Assembly: GCF_000508085.1 (NCBI RefSeq)
Contig: NZ_KI669560.1
Span: forward strand, 1,543,148 to 1,607,147
Direction of reading: 5' to 3'
Length of the DNA: 64,000 nt
Origin: Sediminibacterium sp. C3
GTDB taxonomy: Bacteria; Bacteroidota; Bacteroidia; Chitinophagales; Chitinophagaceae
Shown here: piece after piece, positions 26,841 to 37,322 of the stretch
Layout: every line of letters begins with the position of its first letter
How positions within the stretch are numbered: the first letter of the stretch is position 1
Notes under the pieces: model-generated
What the model was told of the DNA's origin: nothing
Databases searched by the model: none
Seen by the model: the letters and a program-made list of their open reading frames with translations, nothing else
Translations under genes and position numbers: made by a program

Positions 26841-27791
26841 ATGATAACGAAAGAAGAGATAGAAAAGGCACACGGGAAAATTAAACCATTTATTCATCAT
26901 ACCCCTGTTTTAACTAATAGCAGTATCAATGAAATGGCAGGTGCAGAATTATTTTTTAAATGTGAGAATTTCCAGAAAATTGGCGCTTTCAAAATCAGGG
27001 GAGGAATGAATGCTTCCTTAAGTTTAACTCCAGAACAACTGGCCAAAGGCTTGGCTACGCATTCTTCCGGAAATCATGCGCAGGCGATTGCTTTTGCTGC
27101 AAAGACGCTAGGTACCAAGGCATATATTGTTATGCCTAGTAATTCTCCTTCTGTAAAAGTAAATGCCGTGAAAGGGTATGGTGCTGAAGTTATTTTTTGT
27201 GAACCCAATCAGGCAGCTAGAGAAACTGCTTTGCAAAAAGTAGTGGATGAAACAGGAGCAGAATTTATACACCCTTACGACGATGATAGGGTGATAACCG
27301 GTCAGGCAACCTGTGTTAAGGAATTAATTGCTACAGTACCTGGCCTTGAAGTAATTTTTACTCCTGTTGGTGGTGGTGGCTTGTTATCTGGAACAGCATT
27401 GGGCTCGCATTATTTTCATTCAGCTGCTAAGGTATATGCAGGAGAACCAGCCGGAGCTGCAGACGCTATACTGAGCTTTCAATCAGGCAAAGTTGAAAAA
27501 GCTCCTTATGTTAATACAATTGCAGATGGGTTATTAACTACACTAAGCGAAAGAACCTTAACAATCATTCGCAAGCATGTGACTGATATATTTCTTGTGA
27601 CGGAAGAAGAAATAAAGGAATCATTAAGATTGGTTTATGAGCGAATGAAAATAGTAGTAGAACCCAGTTGTGTTGTACCGCTTGCCGCAATGCTTAAAAA
27701 CAAGGAACAGTTTAGCGGGAAAAGAATAGGAATTATTTTAACCGGAGGAAATGTAGATCTGAAAAAATTTTCGGAATGGTTTAATGATTAG
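26841..27791 (+). CDS. Threonine/serine dehydratase-like PLP enzyme
   Basis: 316 residues, fold-type II PLP enzyme. The lysine for the Schiff base is in GAFKIRGGMNAS, the substrate loop is SSGNHAQA, and the phosphate-binding glycine loop is PVGGGGLLSG. The length fits the catabolic group without an ACT regulatory domain, which includes threonine ammonia-lyase, serine racemase and threo-3-hydroxyaspartate ammonia-lyase; the exact substrate cannot be chosen from sequence. It is tightly packed between the M28 peptidase and the GMC oxidoreductase. Confidence 0.88.
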   Translation: MITKEEIEKAHGKIKPFIHHTPVLTNSSINEMAGAELFFKCENFQKIGAFKIRGGMNASLSLTPEQLAKGLATHSSGNHAQAIAFAAKTLGTKAYIVMPSNSPSVKVNAVKGYGAEVIFCEPNQAARETALQKVVDETGAEFIHPYDDDRVITGQATCVKELIATVPGLEVIFTPVGGGGLLSGTALGSHYFHSAAKVYAGEPAGAADAILSFQSGKVEKAPYVNTIADGLLTTLSERTLTIIRKHVTDIFLVTEEEIKESLRLVYERMKIVVEPSCVVPLAAMLKNKEQFSGKRIGIILTGGNVDLKKFSEWFND

Positions 27792-27796
27792 CAATT

Positions 27797-29482
27797 ATGC
27801 CTGAACAGAATACCAATTTTGATGCAATAGTAATAGGCTCTGGTATCAGTGGGGGATGGGCCGCCAAAGAACTCTGTGAAAAAGGGCTGAAAACGCTTGT
27901 ATTAGAGAGGGGCAGGATGGTAGAGCATAAAAAAGATTATCCTACAGCCAATTACCATCCCTGGGATATGCCGCATAGAGGTAATATTCCACCTCCTGAA
28001 ATGGATAAGGATCCTATTGTAAGCAACTGTTATGCTTATAAAGAGGATACAAAGCATTTTTTTGTAAAGGACAATGAACATCCATATGTACAGGAAAAAC
28101 CATTCAGCTGGATAAGGGGTTATCAGGTTGGTGGTAAATCACTTTTGTGGGCAAGGCAGACCCAACGCTGGAGTCCATTTGATTTTGAAGCTCCGAAGCG
28201 TGATGGTTTTGCAGTTGACTGGCCAATTCGTTATAATGATTTGTCTGGATGGTATAGTTATGTTGAGAAATTTGTAGGAATAAGCGGTAATAAAGATGGC
28301 CTGGATACTTTGCCTGACGGAGAATTTCTGCCTGCCTGGGAAATGAATTGTGCAGAGAAAATTATTCAGCAAAAAATTATGGAAGCGTTTCCTGATAGAC
28401 ATGTTGTGCAGGGTAGATGCGCGCATTTAACACAACCCGGTGTTGAACATTTGTTGCAGGGACGGGGGCAGTGTATGGCAAGAAACTTATGTGCAAGAGG
28501 TTGCCCTTTTGGTGCTTATTTCAGCTCGAATAGTTCAACCTTGCCCGCTGCAGAAAAAACAGGTAATCTGAAAATTCAAACGCATGCAGTTGTTGATTCA
28601 ATTATATATGATGAAAAGCTAGGTAAAGCAACTGGAGTAAAAGTGGTAGATGCGCTGACACATGAAGTGAAAATATATACTGCAAGAATTATTTTTGTAA
28701 ATGCTTCCTGTTTAAACTCTAATTTGATCCTGCTGAATTCACGAAGTAATTATTTCCCCGATGGATTAGGAAATAAAAATGGACTTCTGGGAAAGTATAT
28801 TGCTTTTCATAATTACCGAGGCAATATTACAGCAGCGTTTGAGGGCCCACTAGACCAGTATTATTATGGCCGCAGGCCTACTCAGCTGATGATGCCAAGT
28901 TTTAGAAATGTCTACAAGCAGAATACTGATTTTTTAAGAGGGTACATGGTACATTTTAGTGCTTCGAGGGGCCGTCCTAAGGTAGACGGGGTTGGTATTG
29001 ATTTTAAAAACGCAATTTCAGAACCCGGAGCCTGGCATATATATATGATGATGCAGGGAGAAACCATACCCAAAGTAACCAATCAAGTGTATTTAAGCGA
29101 CTATGAAAGAGATGATTGGGGCATACCTCAGCTGGTTGTGAATGTGGACTATGATGAGAATGATGAGAAGCTTTTGCAGGACTTTTTTAAGGAAGGTAAG
29201 GCAATGCTTGAAAAAGCAGGTTGTACCAATATCAATACCTGGGACAGTAAGCAACCTCCTGGCCTGGATATTCATGAAATGGGAGGTGTTAGAATGGGTA
29301 GAGACGAACATACTTCTCTCTTAAATGAATACAATCAGATGCATCATTGTAAAAATGTATTTGTTACAGATGGTGCCTGCATGACATCAACAGGAAATCA
29401 AAATCCTTCATTGACTTATATGGCAATAACAGCCAGGGCAGCTGAATACGCCGCAAGACAATTTAAGGAAGGTAAATTATAA
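27797..29482 (+). CDS. GMC family FAD-dependent oxidoreductase
   Basis: 561 residues. The N-terminal FAD-binding dinucleotide fold is DAIVIGSGISGGWAAKELCE with TLVLERGR. A C-terminal GMC motif ends GNQNPSLTYMAITARAAEYA, with the likely catalytic His in IHEMGGVRMG. A cysteine-bearing stretch CARGCPFGAYFSS resembles related sugar or cyclitol dehydrogenases. There is no Tat or Sec signal, so it is probably cytosolic unless partnered with an exported subunit. Substrate unknown; glucose- or inositol-type alcohols are common in this group. Confidence 0.88.
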   Translation: MPEQNTNFDAIVIGSGISGGWAAKELCEKGLKTLVLERGRMVEHKKDYPTANYHPWDMPHRGNIPPPEMDKDPIVSNCYAYKEDTKHFFVKDNEHPYVQEKPFSWIRGYQVGGKSLLWARQTQRWSPFDFEAPKRDGFAVDWPIRYNDLSGWYSYVEKFVGISGNKDGLDTLPDGEFLPAWEMNCAEKIIQQKIMEAFPDRHVVQGRCAHLTQPGVEHLLQGRGQCMARNLCARGCPFGAYFSSNSSTLPAAEKTGNLKIQTHAVVDSIIYDEKLGKATGVKVVDALTHEVKIYTARIIFVNASCLNSNLILLNSRSNYFPDGLGNKNGLLGKYIAFHNYRGNITAAFEGPLDQYYYGRRPTQLMMPSFRNVYKQNTDFLRGYMVHFSASRGRPKVDGVGIDFKNAISEPGAWHIYMMMQGETIPKVTNQVYLSDYERDDWGIPQLVVNVDYDENDEKLLQDFFKEGKAMLEKAGCTNINTWDSKQPPGLDIHEMGGVRMGRDEHTSLLNEYNQMHHCKNVFVTDGACMTSTGNQNPSLTYMAITARAAEYAARQFKEGKL

Positions 29483-29508
29483 CAGGCTAGTGTTCTCTGT
29501 TATTAGAA

Positions 29509-30327
29509 TTATCTGGCTTGTTTTAACTTCCATAATTGACCTTCGTAAAAGAAGGGCTTTAACTGGATATAATATTTGTCATGATCTACAATAAAATCGT
29601 ACACTAAATCGAAACGATTCTGCATGTATTTATAAAATTTGGGCTTACTGTAAAACCAGCAAGTGTAGGAAGCCGGGGAACCATAATAAACCGGTGGAAC
29701 ATGTTGAATAGCAATTCGGTCACGGTCTTCGTCGTTGAATGCTATATAATCGATGTATAAATATTTCACGCCGCTTAATACAATCTGGTCCAGGAGTTCA
29801 TAGGTTTTTTCTATATACTGTATTACACCAGAGAAAATAATGATATCTGGTTTATGATGCTGAAGGCATTCTTCCAGGGAATAATAGAAGTGCAGCCGTT
29901 CGTGTTCAAACTCTTTTCTGCCTGCGTCCACATAGTTGGGTTGTTCAACTATACACCAATTTAAATTATGAACAGATTGGAGGTAGTTTTTTTTGTGATT
30001 ATAGGTTGTGCCCAAAGAACCACCAAAATCCAATACAGTCAGGTTGCAATTATTCTCAGCTGCAACAGTAAGCAGCGTAGCCAACATGCTGAAATTCATT
30101 TTCGGCTTATCGTAAACAATCCCATCTCTTTCGTAAGTTACTTCTCCATTAACAACCTTGCGGGTAGTTTCCTTGATTTTTTCAAGTATGCTCTGCTCGT
30201 CGTATCCGCTGGCTATTTTGTTGGCAGCCTCAAAACTTTCGTAATCACCTTTCCAGCCATATTTAAAACTGTACCAATAAAGCGTCCTGAAAATGGGTGG
30301 TATGAATTGTTTCAGTAAATAATGCAT
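29509..30327 (-). CDS. TIGR04325-type putative methyltransferase
   Basis: 272 residues. The sequence FRTLYWYSFKYGWKGDYESFEAA followed by LTVLDFGGSLGTTYNHKKNYL, WCIVEQPNYVDAGRKEFE, and PDIIIFSGVIQYIEK is the pattern of the TIGR04325 (LIC12133) family. It has a SAM-like glycine-rich loop and is often found in surface polysaccharide clusters. No such cluster is seen here. Its 3' end is 27 bases from the convergent GMC gene. Confidence 0.82.
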   Translation of the reverse strand: MHYLLKQFIPPIFRTLYWYSFKYGWKGDYESFEAANKIASGYDEQSILEKIKETTRKVVNGEVTYERDGIVYDKPKMNFSMLATLLTVAAENNCNLTVLDFGGSLGTTYNHKKNYLQSVHNLNWCIVEQPNYVDAGRKEFEHERLHFYYSLEECLQHHKPDIIIFSGVIQYIEKTYELLDQIVLSGVKYLYIDYIAFNDEDRDRIAIQHVPPVYYGSPASYTCWFYSKPKFYKYMQNRFDLVYDFIVDHDKYYIQLKPFFYEGQLWKLKQAR

Positions 30328-30404
30328 TAGAAATCAAAAATAGCATAAAACTTATATAAAATTAAAGGGATATATAACTTCTTTCTATTTTTAACATTGC
30401 CTTA

Positions 30405-32126
30405 CTAGTAACCTGCAACAGAATCGTCTCCTCTTTTATCTGCTGCTGTTTCTCTGATTTTATTGGGTAATATCCGAATGCCATCGGTTCTGCCTATGCT
30501 TGAACGGTCTTTAAGCAGATAGCCCATTTTCTGGAGTGTTTCCCGGGTTTTGCTATCAAAGCCATTCTCTATCATCACTTCATCGGGTAACCACTGGTGA
30601 TGGAATTTTGGCGCGTCAATCGCATCCCCCAGGGTTTTATTAAAGTCTATCACATTAATCAGCGCCTGATAAACCGAAGTGGGTATGGTAGTGCCGCCCG
30701 GAGTACCAATAACGATATAAGGTTTTTTATTTTTTAATACAAGGGTGGGGGTCATTGAACTCAGCATTCTTTTACCGGGAACAATAGCGTTGGCTTCTCC
30801 CCCTACAGCCCCAAACATATTGGGGACTCCTGGTTTTACACTAAAATCATCCATTTCATTGTTCAATAAAAATCCTGCACCGCCTACCACTACTTTTGAT
30901 CCATAGCTTCCATTTAATGTTGTTGTAACTGCCACCATATTACCTGCAGCATCAACCACACTCAAATGGGTAGTTTCCTCACTTTCATTTATAACACCTG
31001 CATTCACTTCCTTACTGTTGCCTGCTTTGCCGGGTGAATAATCGTTCATACGCTGTTGTAAATATGAATCGCTGATAAGTGTTTTCACAGGCACTTTCCA
31101 GAAATCCGGATCACCCATATGTTCTGCACGATCCGCAAAAGCCCTGCGTTCGGCTTCAATCATTAACTGAACAGATTCAGGGGTTTGAAATCCCATTTTA
31201 CTCATGGGATATTTTTCAACCATTTTCATCATTTGAGCCAGTAAGATTCCGCCACTGCTGGGGGGAGAAAAACTGATGATTTCGTGACTTCTATAGTTGA
31301 ATACAATCGGCTCTCTTAATTTAGCAGTGTAATTTTTTAAATCAGCGTGTGAGATAACGCCTCTTCCACGTTCCATCTCAGCTACAATCAGGTCTGCTGT
31401 TTTCCCGCCGTAAAAGCCCATTGCGCCTTCCTGTTGTATCCTTTCCAGAGTATGCGCAAGCTCTTTTTGAATAAGTGTGTCACCTACTTTCCAGCGGGTT
31501 GGTTTATAAAAAGCGGTTGGTTGTGTGCTGAAACGAGCAATACCATCTTTTACGCTGCTGATACTGGCAGCCTCTTTTTCTGTTAATACAAATCCCTTGG
31601 CAGCTATGTCAATAGCGGGCTGAATCAACTCAGCAAACGGAAGTTTTGCATATGCATGAGTAGCAAATAAACCTGCCACAGTGCCAGGTATGCCCGAAGC
31701 AAGATGTCCATTCTGTGATAAGTTCAACTGGGCATTCCCGTTTTTGTCCAGGTACATATCCCGCGATGCTTTTTCAGGTGCTGCTTCTCTGTAGTCTATA
31801 CCTATTAGTTCACCGTTGGTTTTGCGCGCCAGTAAAAATCCACCCCCACCTAAGTTTCCTGCATTCGGGAAAACTACTGCCAGCACCAATTGTGTTGCGA
31901 TGGCTGCATCAAAAGCATTTCCTCCCTTTTTCATGATGGCCGCACCTACCATGCTGGCCAACGGGTGTGCACTGCTCACAGAAGCCTGTTTAAAGTTTCC
32001 GCGCTTAACTACAGAATAATGGAATGGGTCTACTTCCTTGTTGGGCCCTACAATAGATGTTACATGCTGTGCATTGGCAACCGGTATTAATCCCAGGAAC
32101 AGAAATCCTGATAATATCTTTCTCAT
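30405..32126 (-). CDS. ggt: Gamma-glutamyltransferase
   Basis: 573-residue periplasmic Ntn-hydrolase that cleaves gamma-glutamyl bonds such as those in glutathione. A signal peptide (LGLIPVANAQ) is present. Autoprocessing should occur before the catalytic Thr in EETTHLSVVDAAGN. The family motifs MVGAAIMKKGGNAFDAAIA, NLGGGGFLLAR, LNNEMDDFSV and KRMLSSMTPTLV are intact. It is transcribed divergently from the M14 peptidase gene. Confidence 0.94.
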   Translation of the reverse strand: MRKILSGFLFLGLIPVANAQHVTSIVGPNKEVDPFHYSVVKRGNFKQASVSSAHPLASMVGAAIMKKGGNAFDAAIATQLVLAVVFPNAGNLGGGGFLLARKTNGELIGIDYREAAPEKASRDMYLDKNGNAQLNLSQNGHLASGIPGTVAGLFATHAYAKLPFAELIQPAIDIAAKGFVLTEKEAASISSVKDGIARFSTQPTAFYKPTRWKVGDTLIQKELAHTLERIQQEGAMGFYGGKTADLIVAEMERGRGVISHADLKNYTAKLREPIVFNYRSHEIISFSPPSSGGILLAQMMKMVEKYPMSKMGFQTPESVQLMIEAERRAFADRAEHMGDPDFWKVPVKTLISDSYLQQRMNDYSPGKAGNSKEVNAGVINESEETTHLSVVDAAGNMVAVTTTLNGSYGSKVVVGGAGFLLNNEMDDFSVKPGVPNMFGAVGGEANAIVPGKRMLSSMTPTLVLKNKKPYIVIGTPGGTTIPTSVYQALINVIDFNKTLGDAIDAPKFHHQWLPDEVMIENGFDSKTRETLQKMGYLLKDRSSIGRTDGIRILPNKIRETAADKRGDDSVAGY

Positions 32127-32195
32127 ATTACAATTTACAATTTTATAGGGTTTTATTTCCCAATATTCCTACTTTCATGCTTCATTATTAAACTT

Positions 32196-34688
32196 ATGAA
32201 GAAATTATTATTTGGACTATTTTGTTTGGGCATTTCTGTGTTATCATTAGCACAGTCAGTACCCAGTCCTGAACAATTTTTGGGGTACAAAGTGGGTACC
32301 CGTTTTACCCGTCACCACCGGATTGTGGAATACACAAAGTCTGTTGCTGCTGCAAGACCCGATATGGTTAAACTGGAGAAATATGGTGAAACCAACGAAG
32401 GCAGGGAATTAATGCTGGCCTTTGTGAGTACTCCGGAAAATATGCAACAACTGGATCAAATCAGAGTTAATAATTTAAGGATGGCAGGCCTGGCGAAAGA
32501 TAAAGCCGCACCTGCTTTGGAAAATGCCCCGGCCATTGTATGGTTAAGTTATAATGTGCATGGTAATGAAGCATCTTCATCTGAAGCGTTTCTTTTAACG
32601 ATTCATGCATTAACGGACCCCAATAATAAAGCAACCAAAGAATGGCTGAAAAATACCATTGTAGTTCTTGATCCTTGTATTAATCCTGACGGTAGAGACC
32701 GTTACATTAATTGGTATAATTCTGTAGTTGGAAAGCATTACAATGCGGATCCGGCGTCAAGAGAGCATGCAGAACCCTGGCCCGGAGGAAGAAGTAACCA
32801 CTATAATTTTGACCTGAACAGAGACTGGGCCTGGCAAACACAGTTAGAAACCCAGCAAAGGATAAAAAAATACCATGAGTGGATGCCGCAGGTACATGTG
32901 GATTATCACGAACAGGGATTCAATGAACCCTATTATTTTGCTCCGGCTGCAGAACCATTACACGAAGTAATTACTCCCTGGCAGCGGGACTTTCAGGTTA
33001 TGATTGGAAGAAATCATGCAAAATATTTTGATCAGAATAATTGGTTGTTTTTTACCAAAGAAAGATTTGACTTGTTGTATCCCAGTTATGGTGATACCTA
33101 TCCGGTATACAATGGTGCTATTGGCATGACCTATGAGCAGGGAGGTATACGTGCCGGATTGGGAATATTGAATGAGGACAATGATACGCTTACTTTAGTA
33201 GATCGTGCGGCTCATCATTTTACCACAGGATTATCTACTATTGAAATAGCTTCTAAAAACAAAAGCAGACTGCTATCTGAATTTAAGCAGTTTTTTGATG
33301 ATAGCAGGGCTGGTAAAATTGGGGAGTATAAAACTTATGTATTCACAGCAAAGGATGAAAACAAAATGGCTGCTCTCAAAAAATTATTGAGCCAGAATGG
33401 TATTGAATATGGGGTACTGAATAATAAGAATTTCCGTGGCTTCAATTATTTTACCGGAAAAGATGATGTGTTTGCAGATGAAGGAAATCATATTGCAGTA
33501 AGCGCATTTCAACCCAGATCGGTAATGGCAAAGGTTTTGCTGGAGCCAAGAACCGTAGTTACGGATTCCAATACCTACGATATTACCGCTTGGGCAGCTG
33601 CGTATGCATACGGCATTAAGGGGTATGCAGTAAAAGAAAAATTAGCAGTAAATTCAGAAAGTGCAGCTGCTGCTGCAATTGCACCGGTTAACAGCAATTA
33701 CGGTGCGTTGATACCTTATACTTCATTTAACAGTGCGAAGGTTCTTGCCTATTTACTGAAACATGGCGTTAAAGTTCGCTTTGTTGAAAAACCATTTACC
33801 TATAAAAACAAAAGTTATGATCGCGGAACATTGGTGGTATTAAAAACCAGCAATACTGCCGATTGGCAATCTGTATTGAATGCAGCTTGTTCAAAATACA
33901 ATGTTCAGGCAGAGGCAGTAGAAACGGGTTATATGGATAAGGGTTCAGACTTTGGTTCTCCTGATATAAAAAATATTGCAGCCACGCCAAAAGTAGCTAT
34001 GTTAACCGGGGATCAAACTTCCTCTTTGGCAGCCGGTGAAGTATGGCATTATTTTGATAAGATACTTGATTATCCTATCACTCTTTTAAATGCAGCCGAT
34101 ATAGCCAGATACAATTTGAAAAACTACGATGTATTAATTATTCCTGATGGTAATTACAGGGTGCTAAATGAAAAATCGGTATCAGATAAAATGAAGGATT
34201 ATGTTCGTGGTGGCGGAAAAATTGTGGCTTTGGAAAATGCAATGGCTACCATGAGCAGAGGAGACTGGGGAATTAAATTGAAAGAAGGAAAAGGAGATGA
34301 AAAAGCAGACTCAGTTAAGAAATATGCGGACCGTGAAAAGGATTATTTAACCAATTCCATTCCGGGGGCTATTTATAAAATGGATTTAGATAATACACAT
34401 CCTCTCGGATTTGGATATCCTGATTTTTATTACACACTAAAGCAGGATGGAAATGTATATGAGTTCATGAAGGATGGCTGGAATGTAGGTACAATAAAGA
34501 AGGATGCATATGTTACCGGTTTTGTTGGAGCAAAACTGAAGCCAGGTATTAAAGATGGTATGCTTTTCGGAGTTCAGGATATGGGTGCAGGTACGGTAGT
34601 ATATATTGCTGAAGATCCTTTGTTCAGAAACTTCTGGGAGAATGGTTATTTGTTAATTGCAAATGCAGTATTTCTGGCTGGGAAATAG
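32196..34688 (+). CDS. M14 family zinc carboxypeptidase-like protein, exported
   Basis: 830 residues with a signal peptide (LFCLGISVLSLAQ). The N-terminal M14 domain shows zinc ligands in NVHGNEASSSEAF and in VDYHEQGFNEPYYF, with a downstream acidic region EQGGIRAG. The long C-terminal part (about residues 370-830) contains a type-1 glutamine-amidotransferase-like fold with the segment VAMLTGDQTSSLAAGEVWHYF; such extensions are common in Bacteroidota M14 proteins. Substrate unknown. Confidence 0.88.
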   Translation: MKKLLFGLFCLGISVLSLAQSVPSPEQFLGYKVGTRFTRHHRIVEYTKSVAAARPDMVKLEKYGETNEGRELMLAFVSTPENMQQLDQIRVNNLRMAGLAKDKAAPALENAPAIVWLSYNVHGNEASSSEAFLLTIHALTDPNNKATKEWLKNTIVVLDPCINPDGRDRYINWYNSVVGKHYNADPASREHAEPWPGGRSNHYNFDLNRDWAWQTQLETQQRIKKYHEWMPQVHVDYHEQGFNEPYYFAPAAEPLHEVITPWQRDFQVMIGRNHAKYFDQNNWLFFTKERFDLLYPSYGDTYPVYNGAIGMTYEQGGIRAGLGILNEDNDTLTLVDRAAHHFTTGLSTIEIASKNKSRLLSEFKQFFDDSRAGKIGEYKTYVFTAKDENKMAALKKLLSQNGIEYGVLNNKNFRGFNYFTGKDDVFADEGNHIAVSAFQPRSVMAKVLLEPRTVVTDSNTYDITAWAAAYAYGIKGYAVKEKLAVNSESAAAAAIAPVNSNYGALIPYTSFNSAKVLAYLLKHGVKVRFVEKPFTYKNKSYDRGTLVVLKTSNTADWQSVLNAACSKYNVQAEAVETGYMDKGSDFGSPDIKNIAATPKVAMLTGDQTSSLAAGEVWHYFDKILDYPITLLNAADIARYNLKNYDVLIIPDGNYRVLNEKSVSDKMKDYVRGGGKIVALENAMATMSRGDWGIKLKEGKGDEKADSVKKYADREKDYLTNSIPGAIYKMDLDNTHPLGFGYPDFYYTLKQDGNVYEFMKDGWNVGTIKKDAYVTGFVGAKLKPGIKDGMLFGVQDMGAGTVVYIAEDPLFRNFWENGYLLIANAVFLAGK

Positions 34689-34756
34689 TATTAAAATTCT
34701 TTCGAAAGTTTTCCGTAAAGGAATATAGTTATGATTGTTATAATTACAATTAAACA

Positions 34757-34786
34757 AAAGGGTAAGCCAGCAGGCTTACCCTTTTT
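34757..34786. terminator. Bidirectional intrinsic terminator
   Basis: Perfect 12-bp stem (aaagggtaagcc / ggcttacccttt) with loop agca and T residues, between the convergent M14 peptidase and TonB receptor genes. Confidence 0.85.
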
Positions 34787-34845
34787 AATTTGCGATTCCG
34801 AATTATAAATAGTTAACAGATGGTGCCAATAAAATATGGGTTCAA

Positions 34846-37251
34846 CTACAATTTGATATTAAGTGCTAGCATGAAGTTTCTGCCTGCCATGGGGTAGTAG
34901 AAATTCTCTGTAGTTACAGATCCTCCGGCTACATAGCTGAATGTATATCCATTGGGTTCATATTTTTTATCAAATAAATTATTCAACTGAAAGATCAGCT
35001 GAGCTTCTTTAATCCACTTGTGTTTAATGGTGTAGATGGTTCTGAAATCCTGTGTATAAAAACCATTGAGTTTTCGATTTTCATTTTGGGTATTATCCAG
35101 GTATTGCTTGCTTACCCACTTATTCAGCAAACTGATTTCCCAATTATTCAAAGGATTAATGTTGATTGTAAGTGCTGACACCAAGGAAGGGGAAAAGGAT
35201 ATGTCGGTATTGTTATGATTAATGGCTATTTGCCCCCCATTGTCGTAATCATCTATATATTCTGTAAATGTGCTGATTTTATTTCTGCTAATGCTGGTGT
35301 TTCCTGAGAAGTTCAGCCATTGATTGATTTTAGCACCTGCCTGAATTTCAATGCCCGCTCTGTAGCTATTGGGGATATTGGTTCTGGTATAGGCACCCAC
35401 ATCGTTGATTTCACCCGTTAGTACCAATTGGTTATTGTATTTCATATAGTAGCCCGTAATACCAAAAGAATATTTTGAAGTCTTTTTTTCAATTCCGAGC
35501 TCCCAATCGTGCAGGGTTTCATAAGTTGGCTGACGGTTAACACCCGCCTGAAAATCGTCTCTGTTAGGCTCCTTCCTGGCAACAGCATAACTTAAATAGG
35601 ATTGCCATCCCATTGCATTATACACAATGCCTGCTTTGGGATTAAAAAAGCCAAAACTTCTGTTTACGTTTAATGTTGGATTATCGCTGAATCCATTCAT
35701 GCGGTGTCTTACCCATCTGTATTGTAAATCGGTAAATACAGAGAGTTGATTGGTTATATTGGTTTGCCACTTGGCATAAATATTCGCATCTTTTTTAAGT
35801 GCAGGCAAATTATAATAACGATAATTAGCAGGAACTGTGCCGATTGCCACAAATGGGATTGTGCCAAAGTGCACACCGTCATAGGTAGACCAACCACCAC
35901 CCAGGGTAAATTCCTGCTTTTCTTTTTTGTACTGTAGTGAAAAAATCTGACCGTAGAAATGATTATCCAGCCATCGTTGCCTTACCAGATCTGTTCTCGT
36001 AAGTGTATTGCCTCCAATTACTACATTGGGTAATCCATAACGGGAAAATCGCTGATCGGCCTTGTATTCTTCGTAGTATCCTTTTCCTCTGGTATAAAAC
36101 AATGCAGTGTTGAATGACCAATTGTTATTCAATGCTGTATTGTAAAAAAGTTGATAATGTGTTTGTGTGTAATTGTCCGTTTGGTTTTCGTAAGGAGTTC
36201 CGGCTTTCTCTGTTCCGGCAGGATTATTGGTTCTGTCTGTTTTTAATAAATTTTCTGCTACACCGTACCAGGCCTGGTAAGTTTTTTCGTTGCCGGAAAA
36301 AACATTGAGTCTGATTGATGATTTTTTGTTTAAATAAGCGGCGCTTACATAATAAGACTTTAGGTTACTGCTGGCCCGGTCTATAAAACCGTCACTGGTA
36401 ATTCTGCTAAGTCTGGCATCCAGGGTAAAATGATTGCCAATTAAACCGCTACCAAATTTCAGCGTATTTTTTATTGTGTTGAATGATCCAACACTATTGT
36501 TGATTTCTGTGTAGGCTTTACTATTGAATTCGTTTGTTGACATATTCAACGTGGCACCAAAAGAACTGGCACCATTCGAAGAAGTACCTGCTCCTCTTTG
36601 TATTTGAATACTGTTAACAGAAGAGGAAAAGTCTGGTAGGTTTACAAAAAATGTTCCCATGCTTTCCGCATCATTATAAGGTATGCCATTTAGTGTAACA
36701 TTAATGCGGGTGGCATCGGTTCCTCTGATTCTAATACCTGTATATCCCACTCCATTTCCTGCATCGGCATTGATAACTACGGATGGGGTTTGATTTAACA
36801 GAAATGGGATATCTGTTCCCAGATTAGTTTTTTCAATGGCCGATTTATTCAGGTTGGTTTTGGTAAATGGTGCCCGATCTGCTGCCCTGATTGCTTTTAC
36901 TTCCAGGGGTTGCAGGAAAAGCGGGATGGGGGTCAATTCAAATTGAATATTATTTTTATTACCTATCCCTCCAATCAACTTATTTCTATCCATTGGTCCC
37001 ACCCTAAGGGTTTCATAGCCCAGACTATTAATGTTAAATCCCTGTTTTGCATTGGTTGGAATACTAAAGACACCTTGTTCGTTGGATAGAGTTTGTTGGT
37101 TTCCCCAACTGATAATGGCTCCTGGAATGGGCAGTAGACTTCCTTTTTCAACAACTTGGCCCGTTTGATTTTCGGTTTGGGGACTTTGCTGTGCAAATGC
37201 CAGTAGGCTAATTAACACCAGCGCGGTTGTTCCCATGATTTTTTTCTTCAT
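34846..37251 (-). CDS. TonB-dependent outer-membrane receptor, TPP-riboswitch controlled
   Basis: 801 residues: signal peptide (ALVLISLLAFAQ), a carboxypeptidase-regulatory-like N-terminal domain (GQVVEKGSLLPIPGAIISWG), a plug domain (VGYTGIRIRGTDATRINVTL, NSIQIQRGAGTSSNGASSFG) and a 22-stranded type barrel ending in the aromatic-rich LALNIKL. The TPP riboswitch in its leader implies repression by thiamine pyrophosphate and uptake of thiamine or a precursor across the outer membrane (inference from regulation; such pairs are known in Bacteroidota). No inner-membrane transporter gene is adjacent. Confidence 0.93.
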   Translation of the reverse strand: MKKKIMGTTALVLISLLAFAQQSPQTENQTGQVVEKGSLLPIPGAIISWGNQQTLSNEQGVFSIPTNAKQGFNINSLGYETLRVGPMDRNKLIGGIGNKNNIQFELTPIPLFLQPLEVKAIRAADRAPFTKTNLNKSAIEKTNLGTDIPFLLNQTPSVVINADAGNGVGYTGIRIRGTDATRINVTLNGIPYNDAESMGTFFVNLPDFSSSVNSIQIQRGAGTSSNGASSFGATLNMSTNEFNSKAYTEINNSVGSFNTIKNTLKFGSGLIGNHFTLDARLSRITSDGFIDRASSNLKSYYVSAAYLNKKSSIRLNVFSGNEKTYQAWYGVAENLLKTDRTNNPAGTEKAGTPYENQTDNYTQTHYQLFYNTALNNNWSFNTALFYTRGKGYYEEYKADQRFSRYGLPNVVIGGNTLTRTDLVRQRWLDNHFYGQIFSLQYKKEKQEFTLGGGWSTYDGVHFGTIPFVAIGTVPANYRYYNLPALKKDANIYAKWQTNITNQLSVFTDLQYRWVRHRMNGFSDNPTLNVNRSFGFFNPKAGIVYNAMGWQSYLSYAVARKEPNRDDFQAGVNRQPTYETLHDWELGIEKKTSKYSFGITGYYMKYNNQLVLTGEINDVGAYTRTNIPNSYRAGIEIQAGAKINQWLNFSGNTSISRNKISTFTEYIDDYDNGGQIAINHNNTDISFSPSLVSALTININPLNNWEISLLNKWVSKQYLDNTQNENRKLNGFYTQDFRTIYTIKHKWIKEAQLIFQLNNLFDKKYEPNGYTFSYVAGGSVTTENFYYPMAGRNFMLALNIKL

Positions 37252-37322
37252 TTCATCAATGATTTTGAGTTAAAAAAATGGGAACAGGGAAATGCAATAG
37301 GAGAGGTAGTACAGTAAATTTC